Source: Fibrisoma montanum
GTDB taxonomy: Bacteria; Bacteroidota; Bacteroidia; Cytophagales; Spirosomataceae
Direction of reading: 5' to 3'
NCBI RefSeq assembly: GCF_003583365.1
Contig: NZ_QXED01000005.1
Span: forward strand, 558,001-622,000
Length of the DNA: 64,000 bases
This document shows positions 8,335 to 16,230 of this stretch, in pieces. A program made the position numbers and the translations under genes. Numbering within the stretch: position 1 is the first letter of the stretch; every line of letters starts with the position of its first letter. The notes below the pieces were generated by a model. The model made no database searches. It saw only the letters and a list, made by a program, of their open reading frames with translations, and was not told where the DNA came from.

Positions 8335-9381
8335 CTACACGAGCGCCTGTTCAACGTCTGCCTTGGCATTGTGGTAGGCGCCGTTCGCCGAATCACCTAC
8401 CGACGCCACCGCGTTTTTTACCGACCCCAGTGCCTTGCCGGCTTTGTACCGGTAGCGTGCGCGGTCGTAGGGGCTGGTGTTGCGGTACATGGCAGCGATA
8501 ACGATGCCCGCCACCACCACGCTGGCAATACCAATCCCCAGCGCCAGTGCCGACGTTTTTTCGTCTTCCTGCTTCTGGGATGAGTCTTTATCTTCCATCA
8601 GCTTCCGAACGTTGGACGTTACGACCTGATCGGGCAGTACGTAGCCACCGGCCACCTGCACTTTATTCATCAAACCATGGACTACCTTGTCTTTGCCGGC
8701 CATCAGCGCTTCGTAACCCGTTTTGGCTACGTCGGCCGGATTGGTTGACCGGGCCTGCTCCTGGGCTTTGGTGTTCATAGCCCCCGCTTTGTTGAAGAAA
8801 TCCGTATCGGTAGCCCCCGGCATCAGCACCGTCACCGTTACGTTCGTATCCTTCAGTTCATTCCGCAGTGCTTCTGAAAACGAGTAGATAAACGACTTGG
8901 TGGCACCGTATACAGCCATCAGCGGATTGGGCAGCACCGAGGCAATGGAGCCCAGCATCAGGATTTTACCCTCGTTGCGCTCCACCATCTCTTTGGTAAA
9001 CAGTTTGGTAAGCTGTACCACGGAGGCAATGTTCAGCTGAATGATTCCCAGTTCTTTCTGCAGATCCGTTTCGGTGGCAAATTTGCCGTGTTCGCCAATA
9101 CCCGCGTTGTTAACCAGTACGTTCACGGTCAGTCCCTGCCGCTTCACCTCGTCGTACACCTGCTGTGGTGATTCGGATTTGGACAGGTCGCTTTCAACAA
9201 CGGTGATGTTGCTGGTGCCGTACTGCTGCCGGAACTGCTCGGCCACTTCATGTAGTTTGTCTTCCTGGCGGGCTACCAGAATCAGATTGTATCCGTCCTT
9301 GGCAAAAAGAGTGGCCAGTTCTTTACCAATACCGCTGGTTGCGCCGGTAATCAGGGCCGTTTTTCCAACTTCTGTCGTCAT
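8335..9381 (-). CDS. SDR family oxidoreductase with C-terminal membrane anchor (paralogue B)
   Basis: This 348-residue paralogue of the 6563 gene has TGATSGIG, a canonical NNAG, a catalytic Ser in MLGSIAS and YGATK, followed by a linker rich in charged residues and a hydrophobic anchor (ALGIGIASVVVAGIVIAAMY). It has a canonical NNAG where paralogue A has NDAG. The 30 bases upstream of the two paralogues' starts also resemble each other (GAGTAATTG in both). The architecture suggests a membrane-associated NAD(P)-dependent reductase, perhaps acting on lipid or a hydrophobic substrate. This role is inferred, not shown. Confidence 0.92.
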   Translation of the reverse strand: MTTEVGKTALITGATSGIGKELATLFAKDGYNLILVARQEDKLHEVAEQFRQQYGTSNITVVESDLSKSESPQQVYDEVKRQGLTVNVLVNNAGIGEHGKFATETDLQKELGIIQLNIASVVQLTKLFTKEMVERNEGKILMLGSIASVLPNPLMAVYGATKSFIYSFSEALRNELKDTNVTVTVLMPGATDTDFFNKAGAMNTKAQEQARSTNPADVAKTGYEALMAGKDKVVHGLMNKVQVAGGYVLPDQVVTSNVRKLMEDKDSSQKQEDEKTSALALGIGIASVVVAGIVIAAMYRNTSPYDRARYRYKAGKALGSVKNAVASVGDSANGAYHNAKADVEQALV

Positions 9382-9474
9382 ACCTAGTGAGTAATTGGGT
9401 TATCCCATACTCAACCGGTAAGGGACCGAGTTGTTTTGGCCACTCAGTCAATAGTCGTTTGGTAGCTGGTTCGC

Positions 9475-10833
9475 TTATTTAACGACCACCCTCATGTCGA
9501 TTTTGCGGAGGGCTGGTTTGTTGAGCGAGGCACTGTCGCTGCGAACCCGGCCCGTTCCTCGTCCGATGGCGTCGATCCGGATGTAATTGATGCCCGACGA
9601 CACGAGCTGCTGCTTGATCTGATTAACCCGCTTGAACGATAAAGCTTTGTTGGTCAGGTCGCCCCGGGCATCGTTGGCGTAGCCGATGAGCTGAATTTGC
9701 AGGTTTGGATACGTCTTCAGCAGCGTAGCCAGTTCCGTAACGGCCGTTTCAGAGCCCGGCGTCATTGTCAGCGAACCCGGCTGGAACGCAACCCCCGACA
9801 GGGGGAATACCCGGCCTTTGGGCAGCGCTGCATTGCCCAGGTAAGGCGTCAGCTGCTGGCTCAGGGTTCCGGAGGCAGGCCCGGCCGCTGCGGTCGGTGT
9901 TACGGCCGAAGCAGCCCTTGGCGGAGTGGTCAGGCGGGCGGCTGAGTCAACCGGTACGGCCAGCGACCGGGCCACCGTATCGGCCTGTACCGTATCGCTG
10001 GTCACAACGGTTTCGTCGGTGAGTCCGTTGCCGTTTGAGTAGTTCTGGGTGTTCTGATAGATGTAGTAGCCCCCGGCAATGACGACGGCGGCAATCAGGC
10101 CCCCAACTGCCCATTTGACAAGCGAGCCGTTGTCATCCGATTCGCCGGCGGGTTCGTAGGTGATGGCCGGGCGAGTGGCGGTCGACGTCGGACGTGAAGC
10201 GGGTACCGACTGCGTTACCGTAGACGTTGGGCGGGCTGCGGGTTCGGTAACCGTCCGGCGGGCCGGTGCCGCAATGCCGGCAACTACCTGATGGATACCC
10301 ACTTTATCCACGAGCCGGGGCATCAAATCCTCCGGTACGATGTTTACGAACGCTTCACGCTGCTCGAACAGGGACGCTGCCAGCGAATCGGCGTCCAGTT
10401 TCCGCTCCCGTACCTGTTTGCCCAGTACGTGCAGCACGACCGTCGTTGTCAGACCGAGCAGCGAAATGGCCGATGAGTTGCGGATACCGGCATAACTTGA
10501 AATCATGCTGCCGATCGAGCTTTTCATGGCCGGCAGCAGGTGACTGATCACGTCGTTGCCCTGGGTGATCAGCGAATTGGTACGGGAAGGGTCATTGAGT
10601 ACCTGCACCAGATTGTCGGTGAGTGAACCGTCGTAATGCCCTTTCTGGATATGATTATATAACTGATTAACGCCAATTTCGGTGGTAGTCCGTTTCATCA
10701 GGCCGCCGATGATGGTATACACCAGAGCATCAACGGCTTTGCGGGTTTTTTCGGTCGGCTCGTCAACGTACAAGGCCAGTCGTGACAGCACGTCCGAATT
10801 CAGTACTTCGTTAAATGTGGGGAATAAATTCAT
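9475..10833 (-). CDS. DUF937-transmembrane-OmpA domain protein
   Basis: The 452-residue protein has three parts. Residues ~1-190 are a helical DUF937-type domain (YIDP/DUF937 pattern with GGLMKRT, SLLGLTTTVVLHVLG). Residues ~190-225 are a Pro/Thr/Ser linker, then one transmembrane segment (WAVGGLIAAVVIAGGYYIY). The C-terminal ~115 residues are an OmpA-like peptidoglycan-binding domain (LIGYANDARGD, LSFKRVNQIKQQLV). There is no signal peptide, so the DUF937 part should sit in the cytoplasm and the OmpA part in the periplasm, physically linking cell wall and cytoplasm. It is a single-gene unit upstream of xseB; the function is unknown. Confidence 0.8.
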   Translation of the reverse strand: MNLFPTFNEVLNSDVLSRLALYVDEPTEKTRKAVDALVYTIIGGLMKRTTTEIGVNQLYNHIQKGHYDGSLTDNLVQVLNDPSRTNSLITQGNDVISHLLPAMKSSIGSMISSYAGIRNSSAISLLGLTTTVVLHVLGKQVRERKLDADSLAASLFEQREAFVNIVPEDLMPRLVDKVGIHQVVAGIAAPARRTVTEPAARPTSTVTQSVPASRPTSTATRPAITYEPAGESDDNGSLVKWAVGGLIAAVVIAGGYYIYQNTQNYSNGNGLTDETVVTSDTVQADTVARSLAVPVDSAARLTTPPRAASAVTPTAAAGPASGTLSQQLTPYLGNAALPKGRVFPLSGVAFQPGSLTMTPGSETAVTELATLLKTYPNLQIQLIGYANDARGDLTNKALSFKRVNQIKQQLVSSGINYIRIDAIGRGTGRVRSDSASLNKPALRKIDMRVVVK

Positions 10834-10972
10834 ATTATGTATTCTCAGTCAGGCTAACATGGGTCTCTATACGTACAACACGTTCCTCGTCAACGGCTCA
10901 GACACCCTGAGCGATAAAGTTAGGTAAGGTTTGTTACAAGTCCCATATCAGCATACCGTAAAATTATCGTTT

Positions 10973-11179
10973 TCATCGTTTAGGCAGGCGCTCAACGGCA
11001 TCCCGGTATTCGGCTTCGACGTCGCGCAGCCGGCTCTGGCAGAAGGCGATCAGCTCGGTTGCCAGCCGGATCCGGGCGGGCAGCTCGTCGAGCGGAACGG
11101 CTTCACTTTCAATGTCGTCGATCAAGGTTGTCAGCTGATCGTAGGCTTCCTGATAGGTCATGTGAGTCAAATTGGTCAC
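10973..11179 (-). CDS. xseB: Exodeoxyribonuclease VII small subunit
   Basis: This 68-residue coiled-coil protein matches the XseB family (MTYQEAYDQLTTLIDDIE, then LDELPARIRLATELIAFCQ). It assembles with XseA to degrade single-stranded DNA to short oligonucleotides in the cytoplasm. The length fits the family (70-80 residues). GTG 11179 overlaps the xseA stop (GTGA), which suggests translational coupling; ATG 11161 is an alternative start that begins exactly at the conserved motif. The order xseA-xseB is the common pairing. Confidence 0.92.
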   Translation of the reverse strand: MTNLTHMTYQEAYDQLTTLIDDIESEAVPLDELPARIRLATELIAFCQSRLRDVEAEYRDAVERLPKR

Positions 11180-12423
11180 GTCGTCGGTTGGCTGGATGCG
11201 GGCAGATCATCAGCCGGTTGGCTAACGATCACGTCCAGCAGTCCATCGCTTAACTGTAGTTGGGCATTGTCGCCGGGCTGAAGATCGGCCGCCTTCGTGA
11301 TGATCCGGCCGTTGCGCAGCAACAGGGCGTACCCGCGTTTTAACACATTGGACGGATCGAGATGCCGAATGGTCACGGCTTTTTCGGTGAGTTCGCTGTG
11401 GCGGTCGCGGAAATACGTGTGCAGAACGAACCTGAACCGCTCCGTGTCGCTATCAAGGCGTTCGCGGGCGTTCTGCAGGGCGTCCCGAACGGCTCCCGTC
11501 AGCCGGTCGCCCAGATGCAGGCAGCCTTCTTCAAACCGCCGGTTATGCTCAATCAGAAACGCAGCCGCTTTGGTGGGCGTTTTAACACTCTGGTGACACA
11601 GCAGATCGGTGATGCTGACGTTTCGCTCGTGGCCGATACCGGCCAGAACCGGAATGCCAAAACCGGCAACGGTATGCCCCAACTGGTACGTATCGAACGA
11701 GCCAAAATCGAGCTGCGAGCCACCCCCGCGTACCATGATAACCGCATCGTAGGGAATGGCGCTGTTCTGAATCCGTTGCAGCTGATCACAGATAGCCTTT
11801 TCAGCCCCCTGTCCCTGTACCTGCGTCAGGTACTCATCTACCTGAAAAGCATAGCCAAACGGGTTCGTTTGCAGCTCGTGGCGGAAATCGCGCCAACCGT
11901 CCGAATTAGGGGCCGTAATCAGGGCCAGCCGCTGCATGACGGTCGGTCGGGGCAGCAACTGGTTTGCCGTGATGTACTGGCCGGCTTCCTGCCAGATCAG
12001 GTCCGGGTGGTCGCGCAGCAGGGCATCCAGCACCGCCTGGCGTTCCCGCTCCAGGTTACCCAGTGTGTAGGAAGGGTCAATTTTCAGGATTTCAAGCCGC
12101 AGGCCATAAACCGGGTTGAAACCGACTGATACCAGCAGCAACAGCTTGATGTTGCGGGCAAAGGCAACGCCGGTAGCGGTTTCAAACTCACGGATCGTAT
12201 GGTAGTTTCTGCGCCAGATGCAGGCTTCCAGCTTCGCCAGCGTTTCCTGCTGACCAGCCGAGCCGGTTTCCCGTTCCACCAGGGTAAGAAAGCAGTAGTT
12301 CCGGTCGGGGTAATTTTTGATGTCGCTCGTTTCGGCCACCACCCACACGGCTTTCCCACCGAATTGCTGATCAACCACGGCTTCAAGCGTAAACGCTAAA
12401 TCGGACAGACGAATGGGGGACAT
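11176..12423 (-). CDS. xseA: Exodeoxyribonuclease VII large subunit
   Basis: This 415-residue catalytic subunit of exonuclease VII has an N-terminal OB-fold DNA-binding region (residues ~1-110; WVVAETSDIK, FLTLVE) followed by the Exonuc_VII_L domain. That domain shows LALITAPNSDGWRDF, the conserved MVRGGGSQLDFGSFD and the GHERNVSITDLL segment containing the family's catalytic region. The C-terminus (VLKRGYALLLRNGRIIT) is the characteristic last blade. It is slightly shorter than the E. coli protein. It precedes xseB with a four-base overlap. The gap to pheS holds the purine/pyrimidine inverted repeat. Confidence 0.95.
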   Translation of the reverse strand: MSPIRLSDLAFTLEAVVDQQFGGKAVWVVAETSDIKNYPDRNYCFLTLVERETGSAGQQETLAKLEACIWRRNYHTIREFETATGVAFARNIKLLLLVSVGFNPVYGLRLEILKIDPSYTLGNLERERQAVLDALLRDHPDLIWQEAGQYITANQLLPRPTVMQRLALITAPNSDGWRDFRHELQTNPFGYAFQVDEYLTQVQGQGAEKAICDQLQRIQNSAIPYDAVIMVRGGGSQLDFGSFDTYQLGHTVAGFGIPVLAGIGHERNVSITDLLCHQSVKTPTKAAAFLIEHNRRFEEGCLHLGDRLTGAVRDALQNARERLDSDTERFRFVLHTYFRDRHSELTEKAVTIRHLDPSNVLKRGYALLLRNGRIITKAADLQPGDNAQLQLSDGLLDVIVSQPADDLPASSQPTT

Positions 12424-12437
12424 AGGGGGAAAGGAGG

Positions 12438-12543
12438 AAGGGAGGAGAGGAGGAAAGGGAGGAGAGGAGGAAGGGGAGTAGAGGGATAGCCGGTATCTGG
12501 TTTCCCTTCTCCTTTCCTCCCCTTTCTCCTCTCCTCCCTTTTT
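12438..12543. repeat. Purine/pyrimidine inverted repeat, copy 1
   Basis: A purine-only left arm (12438-12478) pairs with a pyrimidine right arm (12507-12543) over a ~30-base loop. The perfect 15-base core AAGGGAGGAGAGGAG is at 12438-12452 with its complement at 12526-12540. The left arm contains a 17-base tandem duplication (12440-12456 and 12457-12473, 16 of 17 identical). The right arm abuts the pheS stop codon. The same 15-mer recurs in the repeat at 38.35 kb. It could terminate transcription, but its composition differs from the GC-rich terminators elsewhere in the window. Confidence 0.85.
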
Positions 12544-13608
12544 TTATAATCCTTCAAACTGGCGCAGGAAGCGAACGTCGTTTTCGGTGTACAGACGGAG
12601 GTCGTTGACGACGTATTTAAGCTGGGTAATGCGTTCGACTCCCATTCCGAAGGCGAAACCGGTGTACTCTTCCGGATCGATGCCGCAGTTGGCCAGCACC
12701 TGCGGATCGACCATGCCGGAACCGGCAATTTCGACCCAGCCCGAGTGTTTACAGATGTTACAGCCCGAACCTCCGCAGATCTGGCAGGAGATGTCAATCT
12801 CGGCGCTGGGTTCGGTAAAGGGGAAATACGACGGACGGAACCGGATGCGGGTATCTTTATTGAACATCTCTTTCACGAAGTGATAGAGCGTATCCTTGAG
12901 GTCTTTGAACCCCACGTTCCGGTCGATGTACAGGCCTTCGACCTGGTGGAACAGGCAGTGCGCCCGCGCCGAAATGGTTTCATTGCGGTACACCCGACCC
13001 GGCATAATTGAGCGGATAGGCCGGAAGGTGTCTGCCTTGCTGTGTCGTTCCATCAGCCGGATCTGGACGTTGGAGGTGTGCGTCCGCAGCAGTACGTCGT
13101 CGGCCGAATCCTGCCCCGTTGCCGATTTCTTCTCGACAAAGAACGTATCCTGCATGTCGCGGGCGGGGTGGTTGTCGGGGAAGTTAAGCGCCCCGAAATT
13201 GTACCAGTCCGTTTCGATTTCAGGCCCGTCGGCTACGTTAAATCCAATCCGTTCAAAAATCTGGATGATCCGCTGCCGCACAAGGGTCAGCGGGTGCTGC
13301 GTACCGGTCAGGTTTGGTACGGTCGGCAGGGTCAGATCGACAGGCGGAGTGCTGTCGGCCGCCGACTGCTGTTCGTCGATGGTTCTGGTAAAGGCCTCAA
13401 AGCGCTCAAGGGCGAAGTTTTTCAGGCCGTTCAGTTCCTGACCCACGGCCCGCCGGTCTTCCTGAGGTACGTTCTTAAGTCCTTCAAATAATTCAGTAAT
13501 GACGCCTTTGCGCCCAACGAACCGGAGCCTGAACTGCTCCAGCTGATCTTTAGACGCTACGTTGAATTGTTCTATTTCCTGGTAAATTTCTTTGACTTTG
13601 TCCAGCAT
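12544..13608 (-). CDS. pheS: Phenylalanine-tRNA ligase alpha subunit
   Basis: This 354-residue catalytic subunit charges tRNA-Phe with phenylalanine as an (alpha-beta)2 enzyme. Visible features are the N-terminal coiled-coil region (residues ~1-80; FVGRKGVITELFEGLK), class II motif 1 (HPLTLVRQRIIQIFERIGF), motif 2 (MPGRVYRNETISARAHCLFHQVEGLYID) and motif 3 (GFAFGMGVERITQLKY), quoted in parts. The length is normal (330-360). The beta subunit is not adjacent, as is usual in Bacteroidota. A TATCTTTG -7 box lies 29 bases upstream of the ATG. Confidence 0.96.
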   Translation of the reverse strand: MLDKVKEIYQEIEQFNVASKDQLEQFRLRFVGRKGVITELFEGLKNVPQEDRRAVGQELNGLKNFALERFEAFTRTIDEQQSAADSTPPVDLTLPTVPNLTGTQHPLTLVRQRIIQIFERIGFNVADGPEIETDWYNFGALNFPDNHPARDMQDTFFVEKKSATGQDSADDVLLRTHTSNVQIRLMERHSKADTFRPIRSIMPGRVYRNETISARAHCLFHQVEGLYIDRNVGFKDLKDTLYHFVKEMFNKDTRIRFRPSYFPFTEPSAEIDISCQICGGSGCNICKHSGWVEIAGSGMVDPQVLANCGIDPEEYTGFAFGMGVERITQLKYVVNDLRLYTENDVRFLRQFEGL

Positions 13609-13973
13609 ACCGCACCCGATTTAATCGCGACTGCTGCAAAGATAACACATCTGGGCGGATCGTGGCTTTCCGGAGAAACACATGAAAGGGGGTGCGGTCT
13701 TTCTTACCCACTATCGCGTAAAAAAATCACCACCTTATTTTCATACGCTCAGATTAACCGGTAGTGATTAAACGGTAAAAGAAGTATGAAGACAAGGAAC
13801 TTACAGGCTTGTAACGTATAAGAAGGGAACGAATGTGGAGTAAGGTCTGATTGTTGCGGGGTAAGATGATGTAGTACATGATTGATTTAGCGGCATAAGC
13901 AGTCATGTCAGAAGGATAAGTAATTGATTGTCAAACTTAAACTGTCGTCAAACAGACCTCACTCAATTCAGCT
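13609..13973. other. Divergent intergenic region with pheS promoter
   Basis: These 365 bases separate pheS (leftward) from the first LytTR gene (rightward). A perfect Bacteroidota -7 element for pheS lies at 13637-13644. The remaining sequence is A+T-rich toward the LytTR start and contains no supported gene, RNA or long hairpin. Confidence 0.6.
13637..13644 (-). promoter_or_regulatory. Bacteroidota -7 box for pheS
   Basis: On the minus strand this reads TATCTTTG, an exact match to the Bacteroidota -7 consensus TAnnTTTG, ending 28 bases before the pheS ATG. No clear -33 TTTG was found at the expected spacing. Confidence 0.6.
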
Positions 13974-14405
13974 ATGAAAACATTCGCAAACGACTCGATT
14001 TTCGACCCTATGTCCATGCCGTTCCACAAAAGTGTGGAAAAAAATGCCGATTCCTCTTGCCTTCAGAAACTCCTGATTCCTTTTTATGACCGCAAACGTA
14101 CCGTTTCGGTGGATGAAATTGTACGGTTGGAAGGATCGGGTAATTACACCAATTTCTTTCTCAAAGACGGAACCAAGATGCTGGTTTCCCGCACACTGAA
14201 AGAGTACGAAACATTGCTGGATGGACAGGCATTCGTACGGGTACATAAATCGTGTATCGTTAATCTTGGCTTTGTCCGTAAGTTTTACGTAAAGAAAGAA
14301 GGAGAACTAGAACTGACGGACGGTCAGCAGGTGAAGATTTCTCGCCGGCGCGCCCAGATGTTCATGGATCGGATCCGGGAGTTCCAGCCGGTGGCCGTGA
14401 GTTAA
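13974..14405 (+). CDS. Stand-alone LytTR DNA-binding regulator
   Basis: In this 143-residue protein the C-terminal ~100 residues are a LytTR DNA-binding domain (VDEIVRLEGSGNYTNFFL, LVSRTLKEYETLL, FVRVHKSCIVNLGFV, ISRRRAQMF). The N-terminal ~35 residues are Ser/Lys-rich and not a receiver domain, so no phosphorylation input is encoded in the same chain. It is probably a transcription factor whose trigger is unknown. It is followed after a strong terminator by a paralogue at 14662, so the two are separately transcribed. Confidence 0.9.
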   Translation: MKTFANDSIFDPMSMPFHKSVEKNADSSCLQKLLIPFYDRKRTVSVDEIVRLEGSGNYTNFFLKDGTKMLVSRTLKEYETLLDGQAFVRVHKSCIVNLGFVRKFYVKKEGELELTDGQQVKISRRRAQMFMDRIREFQPVAVS

Positions 14406-14530
14406 TTGAGAAAATGAGGGTTTATTCCCGTAAAATGACACAGTAGGTAGCCGCTATACCACACTGCGTAGTTTTACGTAATCAGCAGGGTACTTACACC
14501 CGAAGATTCACCAATCAGTGCACACTAAAC

Positions 14531-14590
14531 GCCTGATTAACAAGCCGTTATCGCAAAAGTGCGTCGCTTGTTAATCAGGCTTCTTTTTTG
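14531..14590 (+). terminator. Rho-independent terminator
   Basis: A perfect 15-base stem (GCCTGATTAACAAGC 14531-14545 / GCTTGTTAATCAGGC 14566-14580) is followed by TTCTTTTTTG. It ends the first LytTR transcript. The T-run is shared with the -33 box of the next gene. Confidence 0.88.
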
Positions 14591-14616
14591 AGCAAACGGC
14601 AAGGTGGGTAGTTTTG
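14587..14616 (+). promoter_or_regulatory. Bacteroidota promoter for second LytTR gene
   Basis: TTTG (-33 box, 14587-14590), an 18-base spacer and TAGTTTTG (-7 box, 14609-14616) match the Bacteroidota sigma-ABfr consensus. The position upstream of ATG 14662 supports that start rather than the TTG codon at 14614, which lies inside the -7 box. Confidence 0.75.
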
Positions 14617-14661
14617 TCACATCAATCGAACAACAAAATACCGAACCAAAACTTTTTCAGC

Positions 14662-15081
14662 ATGGAAGCCAACCTTTCTTCAACTATCCAGCCGCTTGCT
14701 ATAGTGCCTCATTTCCCGGCCTCTTACCAGCGCGGTTCGCACCGTATTGCCTTGCCGTATTTGAACCGTACTATATTCATCGTCGTCGACGACGTGCTGT
14801 GTCTGCAGGGAGAAGGAAATTACACCTTCCTCTTCACTCGCGACCGGAAGCGGTATCTGGTGTCAAAAACGCTGAAGGAGTTTGAAAAAACGCTCGATCC
14901 GGCTATGTTCCTGCGGATCCACAAGTCATACATCGTGAACCTGGCGTATGTACAGCGGGGCGTTTTCACCAAAGATCGTCAGGTACGTCTGGCCGATGGC
15001 CGGGAAGTCGCTATCTCACGGCGTCGGATGAAAGAGATTTCGCAGCAGCTGAGCCGCTACTGGCAGACGCTGTTTAACTAA
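14662..15081 (+). CDS. Stand-alone LytTR DNA-binding regulator
   Basis: This 139-residue paralogue of the upstream gene has a LytTR domain at residues ~35-135 (DDVLCLQGEGNYTFLF, LVSKTLKEFEKTL, FLRIHKSYIVNLAYV, ISRRRMKEISQQL). It has no receiver domain. ATG 14662 is chosen because a good promoter lies at 14587-14616. With the 13974 gene it forms a tandem pair that probably arose by duplication. It is convergent with the beta-barrel gene at 15290; the second purine/pyrimidine inverted repeat lies in the gap. Confidence 0.9.
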   Translation: MEANLSSTIQPLAIVPHFPASYQRGSHRIALPYLNRTIFIVVDDVLCLQGEGNYTFLFTRDRKRYLVSKTLKEFEKTLDPAMFLRIHKSYIVNLAYVQRGVFTKDRQVRLADGREVAISRRRMKEISQQLSRYWQTLFN

Positions 15082-15217
15082 ATAATTGACGTAGTAACGG
15101 CCTGACGTAAGGCCGGATACGTCAATCATTTCGCATAATTTAGTGGGTTAATTGAACGGACAACCGTTGCTGCAACTCCCGTAGGGATGGACAGCAACGG
15201 TTTGTTTTTAATTGATG

Positions 15218-15292
15218 GAGAAAGGGGAGGAAAGGAAAAAGGGGAAGACTTCGCGTAAGTTTTTACTCCTTCTTTTCTCCCCTTCCTCCTTA
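15218..15292. repeat. Purine/pyrimidine inverted repeat, copy 2
   Basis: A purine left arm (15218-15247) faces a pyrimidine right arm (15266-15290) around a loop that itself contains ACTTCGCGTAAGT. Pairing is imperfect; the best core is GGAGAAAGGGGAGGAAAGG against CTTCTTTTCTCCCCTTCCTCC. The right arm overlaps the stop codon of the beta-barrel gene. It resembles copies 1 and 3 in composition and placement. Confidence 0.7.
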
Positions 15293-15982
15293 AAACAACC
15301 TGTACGCCAGGGTAATCTGCCAGGATTTGAACTTCTGGCCAAACTTGGCTCCACTATCTTCGATCTGGGCGATGTCGGAAAGGTTACCTTCATAACGGAC
15401 ATCGAGGCCGAACGACCCGATATCCAGTCCGCCCCCAACCTGATACCCGTAGTAGGCATTGGCCCAGGCGTCGTTCAGCGTACCATTCGTGTACTGACGA
15501 ACGGCTTCGCCCAGCCGCTGGTTATCGTCGATCCGGAACGAGATAATCGGACCGGCTACCACCCGCAGGGGGCCACCCTTTAAACCCAGCAGCACCGGTA
15601 CGTCGAAGCTGGTGGTTTTGACCGTAACGCGCTCGGAATACGTCTGCCCGTTGTTGTCCGTGCGGACGATGTCGAATGAACCGGCCTTCGTTGAATAAAG
15701 CAGTTCGGGCTGCAGGAATAGGTTGCGACCAAAGCGCGTGTAAATCCCGAACGACGTACCGGTCTTGCTGTCGAGGCTGGCCTTCAGATTATCGCGGAAT
15801 GTCTGGCCATCGACACTGACGTTGGGTGAACCGTTGGCATTGGTACCCGTGTTGACAAAATCACCGAAGCTGAGTCTCGACAGATTCACTCCGCCTTTGA
15901 TTCCTATTTGAAATGAACTCTCCTGGGCGAACGAAACAGCAGGTAGAGCGGCCAGGGCGACGAAAAGCAGGATTTTTTTCAT
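15290..15982 (-). CDS. Outer-membrane beta-barrel protein (PorT-like family)
   Basis: This 230-residue predicted outer-membrane protein has an N-terminal signal peptide (ILLFVALAALPAVSFAQ) followed by alternating hydrophobic strands typical of the outer_membrane_beta-brl_2 (PorT) group: FQIGIKGGVNLSRL, GTSFGIYTRFG, LFLQPELLYSTKAGSF, and a terminal strand SWQITLAYRLF ending in Phe. Length and motif order match small eight-stranded barrels common in Bacteroidota. The role is unknown. It is monocistronic. Confidence 0.85.
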   Translation of the reverse strand: MKKILLFVALAALPAVSFAQESSFQIGIKGGVNLSRLSFGDFVNTGTNANGSPNVSVDGQTFRDNLKASLDSKTGTSFGIYTRFGRNLFLQPELLYSTKAGSFDIVRTDNNGQTYSERVTVKTTSFDVPVLLGLKGGPLRVVAGPIISFRIDDNQRLGEAVRQYTNGTLNDAWANAYYGYQVGGGLDIGSFGLDVRYEGNLSDIAQIEDSGAKFGQKFKSWQITLAYRLF

Positions 15983-16230
15983 TGGTTGGTTGTATGTAGT
16001 TTAACGAGAACTCGATTTGAGCAGGCGTTGTTGTAACGGCCCGATGGTGTAAACGCCACATCCGCCGTGCCGGTATATCCCCTCAACTTATTTTGATGGA
16101 ACGGCGTTGTTGTCATCACTACCGCCCGACGTTGGCGTTAGCTGCGATTGGATGGGTATAGCCTGCGAAGGTTTAACGGCTTGGTAAATTCCGTTAGTTT
16201 TCGTATCTTATACCGTATTGTGTACTCTCA

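Noticed and set aside
11362-12129. 255-codon plus-strand frame opposite xseA
   Set aside because: xseA is complete with all motifs; no promoter or motif in the antisense frame.
14614-14661. Earlier TTG start for the second LytTR gene
   Set aside because: The TTG lies inside the -7 box of a well-formed promoter, so it cannot be translated from that transcript.
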